Positions 56,426-64,000 of a stretch of 64,000 bases of DNA are shown in pieces. The DNA comes from Serratia surfactantfaciens (GTDB lineage: Bacteria > Pseudomonadota > Gammaproteobacteria > Enterobacterales > Enterobacteriaceae), in the NCBI RefSeq assembly GCF_001642805.2, contig NZ_CP016948.1:248001-312000 (forward strand). The letters run 5' to 3'. A program made the position numbers and the translations under genes. How positions within the stretch are numbered: position 1 is the first letter of the stretch; each line of letters opens with the position of its first letter. Below the pieces are notes generated by a model. That model did no database searches. It saw nothing but the letters and a program-made list of their open reading frames with translations, and was not told the DNA's origin.

Positions 56426-57325
56426 ATGACGGCATTGGCAACGCTCCGGGACGCCGGCTTCGAAGAGTGGCTGGGGAAAATCAACACCGCCTGCGGCAGG
56501 TTCTGCGCGAAAACGCTGGGGCCGGGCTTCAGCGGAGCGATGCAGGAATTCCGCGCCCATGCGCTGCGTCTGAGCGTGGTCGATGTGTCCCAGGCCCGGC
56601 TGTACCGCACGCCGCGCGAGATCGCCCGCAGCGACGGCGCGCACTTTTTTACCGTTTTCCAGCTGCGCGGCAGTGCGTTGATGGAGCAGGGCGACCGCCA
56701 GACGGTGCTCTCTCCCGGCGATATGACGCTGATTGACGCCTCACAGCCCAGCAGTTTCACCTTCCAGCGCGATTCGCGCCAAATTTCTCTGCTGTTGCCG
56801 CGCGGCTGCCTGCCGTTGCCGCCGCCGTGCGCGCGGCGTCTGGGGGCGGAGCTCAGCGCGGTGCGTCTCAGCCGCCAACTGGTGCTGAGCAGCATGCAGG
56901 ATCCGCTGCTCGCCGCGGCGGAAAGCGAGGCGGTGCTGAATGCATTGGCGGCGCTGCTGCGTCCGGCGCTGGCGCTCGAACAGGCGCGGCCGGAGGGGCC
57001 TCCGTCGGTTTTCGACAAGGCGTTGGCATTGATCGACAGGCATATCCAGTCGGCGCAGCTGCGCCCGGAATGGGTGGCGGCCGAGTTGGGAGTCTCGTTG
57101 CGCAGCCTGTATCGGCTGTTCGCCCGACAGGGGCTGGTGGTGGCGCAGTACATCAGGAACCGCCGGCTGGATCTGTGTGCGCAGGCGCTGCGCAGCGCCG
57201 CCGGTCAGGAGAAGTTGGCTGGCATCGGCCTCGACTGGGGCTTCACCGATCACAGCCATTTCTCGACCGCTTTCAAGCAGCGCTTTGGCATGTCGCCGAG
57301 CGAATACCGCCGGCAATATCAATAA
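56426..57325 (+). CDS. feaR: AraC-family activator FeaR
   Basis: The 299-residue protein matches E. coli FeaR across its length: 'FEEWLGKINTACGRFCAKTL', 'HFFTVFQLRGSALMEQGDRQ' and the C-terminal AraC HTH 'LRPEWVAAELGVSLRSLYRL' with 'IGLDWGFTDHSHFSTAFKQR'. FeaR activates aromatic amine catabolism (feaB, tynA) in E. coli. The start at 56426 follows 'gaagggag'. It converges with feaB; no tynA amine oxidase gene is in the window. Confidence 0.93.
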   Translation: MTALATLRDAGFEEWLGKINTACGRFCAKTLGPGFSGAMQEFRAHALRLSVVDVSQARLYRTPREIARSDGAHFFTVFQLRGSALMEQGDRQTVLSPGDMTLIDASQPSSFTFQRDSRQISLLLPRGCLPLPPPCARRLGAELSAVRLSRQLVLSSMQDPLLAAAESEAVLNALAALLRPALALEQARPEGPPSVFDKALALIDRHIQSAQLRPEWVAAELGVSLRSLYRLFARQGLVVAQYIRNRRLDLCAQALRSAAGQEKLAGIGLDWGFTDHSHFSTAFKQRFGMSPSEYRRQYQ

Positions 57326-57358
57326 GTCTGGGCGCGGGGCAGGCCCGCGCCGCTTCAC

Positions 57359-58858
57359 TCAATAGCGGATGCAGACCGATTTCGATTCGGTGTAGGCATC
57401 CAGCCAATCCGGGCCGAAATCGCGGCCGCTGCCCGACTGTTTAAACCCGCCGAACGGCATGTTCGGATCGATCAGCGTATGGGTGTTGACCCACACGGTG
57501 CCGGCCTGAATGCGCGGCGTCAGCGCCATCGCTTTCTGCAGGCTGGTGGTCCACAGGCTGGCGGTCAGCCCGAAGTCGGTGTCGTTGGCCTTGCTCAGCG
57601 CCTCTTCGGCGCTCGCCACCCGGATCAGGTTGACCACCGGGCCAAACACTTCTTCGCGCGTCAGGTTCAACCGATCGTCCGGGTTGATCACCAGCGTCGG
57701 CGGAATGTAGAAGCCGTTGGCGTCCGGCCCGGCCGCGCCGCCGATGAGCTCGGCGTTTTTCGCCCGGGCGTCGTCCAGGTAGGCCGCCACCTTGTTGCGG
57801 TGCGCAAGCGACACCAGCGGGTTGATTTGCGCGCCGGCATCCATCCCCGGCCCGACCGACAGCGATTTCACCGCCTGTTCAAAACCGGCTACCAGCTGGT
57901 CGTAAATCGGCGCTTCGATATAAATCCGCGAGCTGGCGGCGCACACCTGCCCCTGGTTGAGGAAGCTGCCGAGCATCAGGCCTTCGATCACCTGCTGCGG
58001 ATCGGCGTCTTTCAGTACGATAGCCGGGTTTTTGCCGCCCAACTCCAGCGTCACGCGGGTCAGGCGATCCGCCGCAGCGCGCGCAATGCTTTTGCCGACC
58101 GGCGTGGAACCGGTAAAGCTGACTTTGGCGATCAGCGGATGTTCGGTCAGCGCCTTGCCGCACACGGTGCCGCGGCCGGTGACCACGTTGAACACGCCCG
58201 GCGGCACGCCGGCTTCGCTCGCCAGCTCGGCCATGCGCAGCAGGGTGAGCGGGGTGGTTTCCGACGGTTTGATGACGATGGAGCAGCCCGCCGCCAGCGC
58301 CGGCATCACTTTCCACATGCCGATCATCAGCGGGAAGTTCCAGGGCACGATGCCGGCGACCACGCCAATCGGCTCTTTGCGGGTATAAACCTGATATTTG
58401 GCGCCCGGCGGAATCGGAATGGACACGTCCAGCGTCTGGCCGGTGATTTTGGTCGCCAGCCCGGCGGTGTAACGCATCCAATTCAGGGTGTTGCCGACTT
58501 CTAAGCCGCGGGCGATGTTGATCGATTTGCCCTGTTCTAGGGTTTCGAGCTGCGCCAGCTCTTCGGCATGCTGCTCCACCAGATCGGCGAAGCGCAGCAG
58601 GATGCGCTCGCGTTCTACCGGCAGGCGCTGCGCCCAGACGCCTTCGCTGAAGGCTTTATGGGCGGACTGCACCGCCAGTGCGACGTCGTGTTCATTGGCG
58701 TCGGCGGTCGTGGCGATCTGCTGGCCATTGGCGGGGTTATACACCGCCAGGCGGCCTTCCGCGGCGGACGCGCGCCACTGGCCGTCGATATACAGCCCAT
58801 GCTGACGATCGAGAAAACGCGATACGCTATCCAGCACGGCTACGGTATTGTCAGACAT
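57359..58858 (-). CDS. feaB: Phenylacetaldehyde dehydrogenase
   Basis: FeaB oxidises phenylacetaldehyde to phenylacetate with NAD+. The 499-residue product, the E. coli length, begins [20 protein letters not shown]. It contains the ALDH motifs '[20 protein letters not shown]' (catalytic Glu), '[15 protein letters not shown]' (catalytic Cys) and '[13 protein letters not shown]'. It converges with feaR, its likely activator. Confidence 0.93.
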   Translation of the reverse strand: MSDNTVAVLDSVSRFLDRQHGLYIDGQWRASAAEGRLAVYNPANGQQIATTADANEHDVALAVQSAHKAFSEGVWAQRLPVERERILLRFADLVEQHAEELAQLETLEQGKSINIARGLEVGNTLNWMRYTAGLATKITGQTLDVSIPIPPGAKYQVYTRKEPIGVVAGIVPWNFPLMIGMWKVMPALAAGCSIVIKPSETTPLTLLRMAELASEAGVPPGVFNVVTGRGTVCGKALTEHPLIAKVSFTGSTPVGKSIARAAADRLTRVTLELGGKNPAIVLKDADPQQVIEGLMLGSFLNQGQVCAASSRIYIEAPIYDQLVAGFEQAVKSLSVGPGMDAGAQINPLVSLAHRNKVAAYLDDARAKNAELIGGAAGPDANGFYIPPTLVINPDDRLNLTREEVFGPVVNLIRVASAEEALSKANDTDFGLTASLWTTSLQKAMALTPRIQAGTVWVNTHTLIDPNMPFGGFKQSGSGRDFGPDWLDAYTESKSVCIRY

Positions 58859-59017
58859 ACATCCTCCGATCAGGCTCATCAGGTTAGGGTTAACCCTGAA
58901 AGTCTATATCAGCGGGAAAGCGGCGGCTTTGGTCTGCCTGACATTCGGTTTGCCCTGCGTGTCATTTTGCCGTGACGGACGAGTAAACTGCGGCCGGCGG
59001 GCGCCGGCCGAGAGGGA

Positions 59018-59656
59018 TTACGAACTCAGCGTCGCCAGACGGGTGGCGAAACCGAGGAACAGCAGGCCGATCAGGCCATTGCCGAGCTTCGCCAGGCCTT
59101 TCTTGTGATTGAAGAAATGCGCCAGCATCGCGCCGGAGAAGATCAGCGTGCTCATGTAGATAAAGCTGACGGCTTCGAGGATCAGCGCCAGAATGGTGAA
59201 CGACAGCCCGGTGTGTGCGTAGTTGAAGTCGATGAACTGCACGAAGAACGACACGTAAAACAGGATCGCTTTCGGGTTGGTCAGGCTCAGCGTCAGCGAC
59301 TTGCGCAGAATGCTGTGGCCGCCTTCAATTTGCTGCTGTTGCGCCTGCGCCTTCTGCACGAAGGTGGCGTAGAGGATTTTTGCGCCGAGGAACAGCAGAT
59401 AAATCGCGCCGAGAAAACGCACCAGGGTAAACAGGAACGGCGTGGTGCGGATCAGCGAAGCCACGCCGATATAGGCGCAGAAGATCAGGATCGCATCGCC
59501 GATAAACACGCCCAGTGCAGCGGTGTAGCCGGCGCGCACGCCGCGCGATACGCCGGTTTTCAGCACGTACAGCGTATTCGGCCCCGGCAGAATGATGATG
59601 AAGACCACCCCGGCCAAATAGGTCCATAAATTCAGGACGCCAAAACTCTCTAACAC
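59018..59656 (-). CDS. leuE: Leucine efflux protein LeuE (RhtB/LysE family)
   Basis: The 212-residue inner-membrane exporter has about six helices. It matches E. coli LeuE: '[20 protein letters not shown]', '[15 protein letters not shown]' and '[20 protein letters not shown]'. The start is GTG at 59656, giving the same length as E. coli LeuE with 'ggagagg' 5 nt upstream; the longer frame to 59695 reads into the leader. It exports leucine and related amino acids. Confidence 0.9.
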   Translation of the reverse strand: MLESFGVLNLWTYLAGVVFIIILPGPNTLYVLKTGVSRGVRAGYTAALGVFIGDAILIFCAYIGVASLIRTTPFLFTLVRFLGAIYLLFLGAKILYATFVQKAQAQQQQIEGGHSILRKSLTLSLTNPKAILFYVSFFVQFIDFNYAHTGLSFTILALILEAVSFIYMSTLIFSGAMLAHFFNHKKGLAKLGNGLIGLLFLGFATRLATLSS

Positions 59657-59890
59657 AATAACCTCTCCATGCGCACAACTAACAGGCAAAAACACTGGCC
59701 ACGCCCGTGGCCGGCCGAGATCCTAACGCCGTGCAAGCGGGTTGGCAACGTAATAAACTTCATGTTGTTGGTTAAAAATTGTCGAAAGATTGTTGAAAAC
59801 GTCGGCGCCGAATTAAAAAGCAAGAGTCGGCGTGTTTCGCTAACGGCCCGTCACTATGCTGGTTAACACCGAAACCGCAGTGAGGAACGG

Positions 59891-60949
59891 ATGATGAAAA
59901 ACTTAATCGACAGCGCCGATCCGCGCTGGCTGGCGATTGTCAGCCGCGACAAACACGCCGACGGCCGCTTTATCTACGCGGTGAAAACCACCGGCGTGTA
60001 TTGCTCGCCTTCTTGCCCGTCACGCCAGCCGAATCGGCAAAACGTGGAGCTGTTCGACGACGCGGCGCAGGCGGAGGCTGCCGGCTATCGGCCGTGTAAA
60101 CGCTGCCGACAGGGGCTAACGCCGCTGTCTGAGCAGCATGCGCAGCAGATCGCCGAGGCCTGCCGCTATATCGAACGAGCGGAGAAAGCGCCGTCGCTGC
60201 AGATACTGGCGCGCCACGTCGGGTTGAGCCAGTACCATTTTCACCGGCTGTTCAAGGCGATCACCGGCCTGACGCCGAAAGGCTATGCCGACGCGCAGCG
60301 CAGCCAGCGGTTGCGCTGCGGTCTTAAGCAGCAGGAGACGGTGACCGACGCGATATTCGACGCCGGCTATGGCGCCAATGGCCGCTTTTACCAGCAAGCC
60401 AACGCCGCGCTGGGCATGACACCGAAAGCCTACCGGGCGGGCGGCAAAGGCATGCGCATCCATTTCGCCGTCGGGCGCTGTTCGCTGGGCGAGATCCTGG
60501 CGGCGCAAAGCGAAGTCGGCATCTGCGCCATTTTGCTGGGGGACGATGCGCAGCAGCTGGTACAGGATCTGCAGGACAAATTCCCCAACGCCGAACTGAT
60601 CGGCGGGGACGCGCAGTATGAAACGCTGATGGCGCAGGTGGTGGGCCTGATCGAAGCGCCGGAGAGCGGGCTGGCGCTGCCGCTGGATATTCGCGGCACT
60701 GCATTCCAACAGCGAGTCTGGCGGGCGCTGCAGACGATACCGGTCGGTGAAACCGTCAGCTACGCCGATATCGCCCGGCGCATCGGCGCGCCGAAGGCGG
60801 TGCGCGCAGTAGCCGGCGCCTGCGCCGCCAACATGCTGGCGGTGGCGATCCCCTGCCACCGGGTGGTGCGCAACGACGGCGCCTTGTCCGGTTATCGCTG
60901 GGGCGTCGAGCGCAAGCAAGCCTTGCTGGAAAAAGAGGCGCAGCGATGA
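59891..60949 (+). CDS. ada: Ada: methyl-DNA sensor, repair methyltransferase and activator
   Basis: The 352-residue bifunctional protein has an N-terminal zinc domain 'GVYCSPSCPSRQPN' (Cys38, Cys42) with 'RPCKRC', which accepts methyl from phosphotriesters. An AraC HTH follows ('ILARHVGLSQYHFHRLFKAI'), then a C-terminal O6-methylguanine methyltransferase domain with 'ANMLAVAIPCHRVVRNDGAL' (acceptor Cys in PCHR). A tandem ATG at 59894 is an alternative start. It overlaps the downstream oxygenase gene by 4 bp. Confidence 0.96.
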   Translation: MMKNLIDSADPRWLAIVSRDKHADGRFIYAVKTTGVYCSPSCPSRQPNRQNVELFDDAAQAEAAGYRPCKRCRQGLTPLSEQHAQQIAEACRYIERAEKAPSLQILARHVGLSQYHFHRLFKAITGLTPKGYADAQRSQRLRCGLKQQETVTDAIFDAGYGANGRFYQQANAALGMTPKAYRAGGKGMRIHFAVGRCSLGEILAAQSEVGICAILLGDDAQQLVQDLQDKFPNAELIGGDAQYETLMAQVVGLIEAPESGLALPLDIRGTAFQQRVWRALQTIPVGETVSYADIARRIGAPKAVRAVAGACAANMLAVAIPCHRVVRNDGALSGYRWGVERKQALLEKEAQR

Positions 60950-61659
60950 GCGGCGCGCTGGCGGCGCGGTTGGTCGAATTGGACTGGTCGGCGATCGAAC
61001 GCGAACTTGATGCGCAGGGAAGCGCGCGCCTGCCGGGCGTGCTCAGCGCCGAACTGTGCCGGCAATTGGCGGCGCTTTATCCGCATGGCGAACATTTTCG
61101 CAGCCGCATCGTCATGGCGCGTCACGGTTTTGGCCGCGGCGAGTACCAGTATTTTGCGTATCCGTTACCGCCCCCGGTGGCCGAAGCGCGCAGCCTGCTG
61201 TACGCGCGGTTGGCGCCGTTGGCCAATCGTTGGAATGCCATGCTGGGTCTGGAGACGCGTTATCCCGCCGAACACGAGGCCTACCTGGCTGAATGCCATC
61301 AGGCCGGCCAGCGGCGGCCAACGCCGCTGCTGTTGCGTTACACGGAGGGGGATTACAACTGTTTGCATCAGGATTTGTACGGCGAACGGGTGTTTCCGCT
61401 GCAGGTGGCGTTCCTGCTTTCCGCCCCCGGGCAGGACTTCACCGGCGGCGAGTTTGTGCTGACCGAACAGCGGCCGCGCATGCAGAGCCGGCCGGAGGTG
61501 GTGCCCTTGCAGCAGGGGGACGCGGTGGTGTTCGCGGTGCACCATCGGCCGGTGGCCGGGGCGAGAGGCTACTATCGGGTCAATCTGCGCCACGGCGTCA
61601 GCCGGATACGCACCGGGCAACGCCACACGCTAGGGGTGATCTTTCACGACGCGTTATAG
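60946..61659 (+). CDS. 2OG-Fe(II) oxygenase co-operonic with ada
   Basis: The 237-residue dioxygenase has metal ligands '[20 protein letters not shown]' (H-x-D) and distal His in '[12 protein letters not shown]', with the 2OG-binding Arg probably in '[16 protein letters not shown]'. It overlaps ada (ATGA), so it is part of the adaptive response operon. It takes the alkB position of E. coli but is not AlkB by its motifs, lacking the AlkB 'NxYxxGxxxxxHxD' arrangement. DNA dealkylation or another repair oxidation is plausible. Confidence 0.85.
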   Translation: MSGALAARLVELDWSAIERELDAQGSARLPGVLSAELCRQLAALYPHGEHFRSRIVMARHGFGRGEYQYFAYPLPPPVAEARSLLYARLAPLANRWNAMLGLETRYPAEHEAYLAECHQAGQRRPTPLLLRYTEGDYNCLHQDLYGERVFPLQVAFLLSAPGQDFTGGEFVLTEQRPRMQSRPEVVPLQQGDAVVFAVHHRPVAGARGYYRVNLRHGVSRIRTGQRHTLGVIFHDAL

Positions 61660-62517
61660 CTTGCGCGCCAGCAGGGTGGCGAAGCGCAGCGAGATGCGGT
61701 TGCCGGCGGCATCGGTCTTGTGCAGTTGCCCGACGTCCTCGTTGTATTTGAGGATCTGCCAGTCGCGATAATAGTGCTTCAGCTCGCCCGGCTTGAAGGT
61801 GAACGGGAACGGCAGCGGGCAGGGATAATCCTCGGTATCCATCGCCGCCACGATCAGGTTATGGCCGCCGGGTACGGTGCTGTCCTGCATGTTTTGCACG
61901 ATATGCGGGATCTGCTGACGCTCGAGGAACATCAACACCACGGTGGACAGGATGAAGTCATACTCGCCGCTGAAGCGGTGGATATTGAGATCCTGCACCC
62001 TGGCGCTCAGGCGGGTCAATTGCTCGGCGTCGATGATCTGGTTGAGGCGCGCTATCGACGGCGCGTGCTTGTCCCAGGCGGTGACGTCGAAGCCTTTCAG
62101 ATTGAGATAGAGCGAGTTGCGCCCGCCGCCGCAGCCCAGATCCAGCGCCTTGCCCGGCGCGATGCGTGCCGCCGCCTCGATCACTTCGGAATGGGTGCGC
62201 GTCAGTTGGTATTTCTTGTGGTAGTACTCTTCCGGCGAGCAGTAAAACGCCAGCCGACAGGTCATGTCGTCTGAGAAGGAAACGATGCGATGCCACTGCT
62301 GCGGTTCGATAAACGGCGGCTGGCTTTCGGGGCTGAACTGCCAGGTCTCGGTGGTGGCGCCATCCTCGGTCATCATGGCGAACGTCAGGCTGCCGCTCAG
62401 CACGGTGAGTTTCGCCCAGGTGCCGCTCTGGGTGTTGTGGCGCTGGCGAAAGGCTTCCGGCAGCGTGTCGCTGTTCCATTCCGGCAGGGTTTTATAGCAA
62501 AGCAGCTGCTGCTCCAT
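61654..62517 (-). CDS. tehB: Tellurite-resistance SAM methyltransferase TehB
   Basis: The 287-residue protein has an N-terminal DUF1971 cupin-like domain ('[20 protein letters not shown]', '[20 protein letters not shown]') fused to a class I methyltransferase ('[20 protein letters not shown]', '[14 protein letters not shown]'). This is the long TehB form, as in Haemophilus; E. coli TehB has only the methyltransferase part. It methylates tellurite or selenite using SAM. It converges with the oxygenase gene (6-bp overlap). No tehA is adjacent. Confidence 0.92.
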   Translation of the reverse strand: MEQQLLCYKTLPEWNSDTLPEAFRQRHNTQSGTWAKLTVLSGSLTFAMMTEDGATTETWQFSPESQPPFIEPQQWHRIVSFSDDMTCRLAFYCSPEEYYHKKYQLTRTHSEVIEAAARIAPGKALDLGCGGGRNSLYLNLKGFDVTAWDKHAPSIARLNQIIDAEQLTRLSARVQDLNIHRFSGEYDFILSTVVLMFLERQQIPHIVQNMQDSTVPGGHNLIVAAMDTEDYPCPLPFPFTFKPGELKHYYRDWQILKYNEDVGQLHKTDAAGNRISLRFATLLARKL

Positions 62518-62696
62518 AGGGGGGCTCCTCTGGCTGGGCGAGCAAAGTGATTTATATGATGCATATAAAATACATCTTTATCGGTCGTTTGAACATAGCG
62601 GCCTGACGGAAAGACGCGACGAGATCTTTATACTGGATTGTGCGCGGCGGCTGGGCTAATTTCAGTGCTGTTGATGTCATTACGTTCAGGGAAAAG

Positions 62697-63803
62697 ATGC
62701 CGATACGCCGTTTATGCCACCCGATGCCCTTCCGTTTGCTGAGCCTGGCCGCGCTGCTGGCGCTGGCGGGCTGCACCAGTAAAACCACCACCACGGCGCC
62801 GGCGGCGCGCCCTGCCGACGTCAAAGCTCAACTGATGAAACTGATCCCGGCCAACGCCGGCGACCGTCAGGGCTGGGCCACCGATATCGCCGCCGCCTTC
62901 GCCGCGCAGGACATCGAACCGAGTAATGAAAACCTGTGCTCAGTGTTGGCGGTGACCGAACAGGAATCGACGTTCCAGGCCAACCCGCAGGTGCCGGGGC
63001 TGCCGAAGATCGCCTGGAAGGAGATCGACCGCCGCGCCGATCAGATGCACATCCCGAACTTTTTGGTGCATACCGCGTTGAAGATCTCGTCGTCGAACGG
63101 CCAGAGTTACAGCGAGCGGTTGGATAAGGTGCGCACCGAGAAGGATCTGAGCGATATTTTCGATGACATGATTGACCGCGTGCCGATGGGGCAGAAGCTG
63201 TTTGGCCATTTGAACCCGGTGCATACCGGCGGCCCGATGCAGGTGAGCGTCGCCTTCGCCGAGGCGCACGCCAAAGGATACCCTTATCCGGTAGACGGCT
63301 CTATTCGCCGCGAAGTCTTCAGCCGGCGCGGCGGCATGTATTTCGGCATTATGCATTTGCTGGGATATCCGGCCGATTACAGCCGGCCGATTTATCGCTT
63401 CGCCGACTTCAACGCCGGGTGGTACGCCAGCCGCAACGCGGCGTTCCAAAATGCGGTCAGCCGGGCGAGCGCCATTCCGCTGGCGCTGGACGGCGATCTG
63501 ATCGACTTCGGCAGCGACAAGCCCGGTGCCACCGAATTGGCAGTGCGCACGCTCGGCAAGCGTCTTAACATGAGCGACAGCGCCATTCGCCGGGCGTTGG
63601 AGAAAGGCGATACCGCCGGCTTCGCCGACACCGACCTGTATAAGAAAGTCTATGCGTTGGCGGGCGGCAAACTGCCGCGCGAGATGCTGCCGGGCATCCA
63701 GCTGGAAAGCCCGAAAATCACCCGCAAGCTGACCACCGCCTGGTTCGCCAAGCGGGTGGACGAACGTCGCCAGCGCTGCATGGCGCGCGCCGGCGGCGGG
63801 TAA
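62697..63803 (+). CDS. yaiW: DUF1615 outer-membrane lipoprotein YaiW
   Basis: The 368-residue lipoprotein has lipobox 'LLALAGCTSK'. It matches E. coli YaiW closely: 'CSVLAVTEQESTFQANPQVP', 'KIAWKEIDRRADQMHIPNFL', 'HLNPVHTGGPMQVSVAFAEA' and 'ESPKITRKLTTAWFAKRVDE'. YaiW is a surface lipoprotein linked to peptide uptake with SbmA. The start at 62697 has 'caggga' upstream; ATG 62724 gives a shorter signal. Confidence 0.9.
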   Translation: MPIRRLCHPMPFRLLSLAALLALAGCTSKTTTTAPAARPADVKAQLMKLIPANAGDRQGWATDIAAAFAAQDIEPSNENLCSVLAVTEQESTFQANPQVPGLPKIAWKEIDRRADQMHIPNFLVHTALKISSSNGQSYSERLDKVRTEKDLSDIFDDMIDRVPMGQKLFGHLNPVHTGGPMQVSVAFAEAHAKGYPYPVDGSIRREVFSRRGGMYFGIMHLLGYPADYSRPIYRFADFNAGWYASRNAAFQNAVSRASAIPLALDGDLIDFGSDKPGATELAVRTLGKRLNMSDSAIRRALEKGDTAGFADTDLYKKVYALAGGKLPREMLPGIQLESPKITRKLTTAWFAKRVDERRQRCMARAGGG

Positions 63804-63814
63804 CGGCTGCGCCG

Positions 63815-64000
63815 TCAGAGCGAGTGAATAAAGTCGATCGCGGCTTGCGCCACCGCCTGTGGCGCATCCTCCATCAGAAAATGCCCGGCCTGGGGAAACA
63901 CCTGCAACCTGGCACCGGGAATATCGCTTTGCAACCGATGAGCGTAGCTGAGCGGTTGCCACTCGTCGTCGGCTCCCCACAGGATCTGCACCGGCAGGTG
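63815..64000 (-). CDS. Alpha/beta hydrolase, C-terminal fragment
   Basis: Read from the window edge, the last 61 residues run 'HLPVQILWGADDEWQPLSYA' then 'FPQAGHFLMEDAPQAVAQAA' to the stop. These are the Asp (GADD) and His (GHF) segments of alpha/beta hydrolases. The rest of the gene lies outside the window, so substrate and name cannot be set. Convergent with yaiW. Confidence 0.85.
   Translation of the reverse strand, partial: HLPVQILWGADDEWQPLSYAHRLQSDIPGARLQVFPQAGHFLMEDAPQAVAQAAIDFIHSL

Overview
The window is enterobacterial chromosome. Conserved proteins (GmhA, YafJ, DpaA, DinB, PepD, Gpt, FrsA, Crl, ProBA, FeaR/FeaB, LeuE, Ada, YaiW) match the E. coli families closely, but the DNA is GC-rich, gene order is only partly E. 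coli-like, and there is a sodium-pumping NQR operon. This fits Serratia, most likely S. marcescens or a close relative. The species call is inference.

Left core, about 1-21,750. It holds partial fadE, gmhA, yafJ, dpaA, the nqrABCDEF-apbE-nqrM operon, a secreted GDPD-like protein, SOS-controlled dinB, pepD, gpt, frsA, crl and proBA. A divergent XRE/Ner-type regulator pair with a clean palindromic operator follows, then tRNA-Thr(CGU), the thrW of E. coli.

Island, about 21,733-42,359. The last 20 nt of the tRNA gene recur exactly at 42,340-42,359, so the 20.6 kb between them looks like a genomic island integrated at thrW. No integrase is visible. Its left part is a four-gene minus-strand CBASS anti-phage operon: CD-NTase, stand-alone E2-like protein, DEDDh exonuclease and 2TM-SAVED effector, with a small DUF3892-like gene upstream. 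Its right part is a chaperone-usher fimbrial locus: a divergent ToxR/PsaE-like regulator with a PsaF-like partner, then major pilin, minor pilin, usher, chaperone and four more pilins. Translationally coupled to the last pilin is a complete reverse transcriptase. After it come a two-domain adhesin, about 0.9 kb without recognisable genes, a decayed adhesin paralogue, a LuxR-type regulator, a second adhesin and a WaaL/PglL-like polytopic membrane protein. A reverse transcriptase co-translated with fimbrial subunits and followed by one intact and one broken adhesin is the most unusual element here. Whether it diversifies adhesins is untested.

Right core, about 42,360-64,000. It holds an esterase, a TM2 protein, a Met-rich secreted protein, a cluster of unrecognised membrane proteins (45.1-49.4 kb), cytochrome b561, a peptide-binding protein, flavin reductase/HxlR/quinone-reductase genes, an Exc2-like lipoprotein, a DsbA paralogue with a CGPC site, a class A acid phosphatase, feaR/feaB, leuE, ada with a 2OG-Fe(II) oxygenase, tehB, yaiW and a partial hydrolase.

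All homology statements come from reading translations against remembered families; no database search was run.
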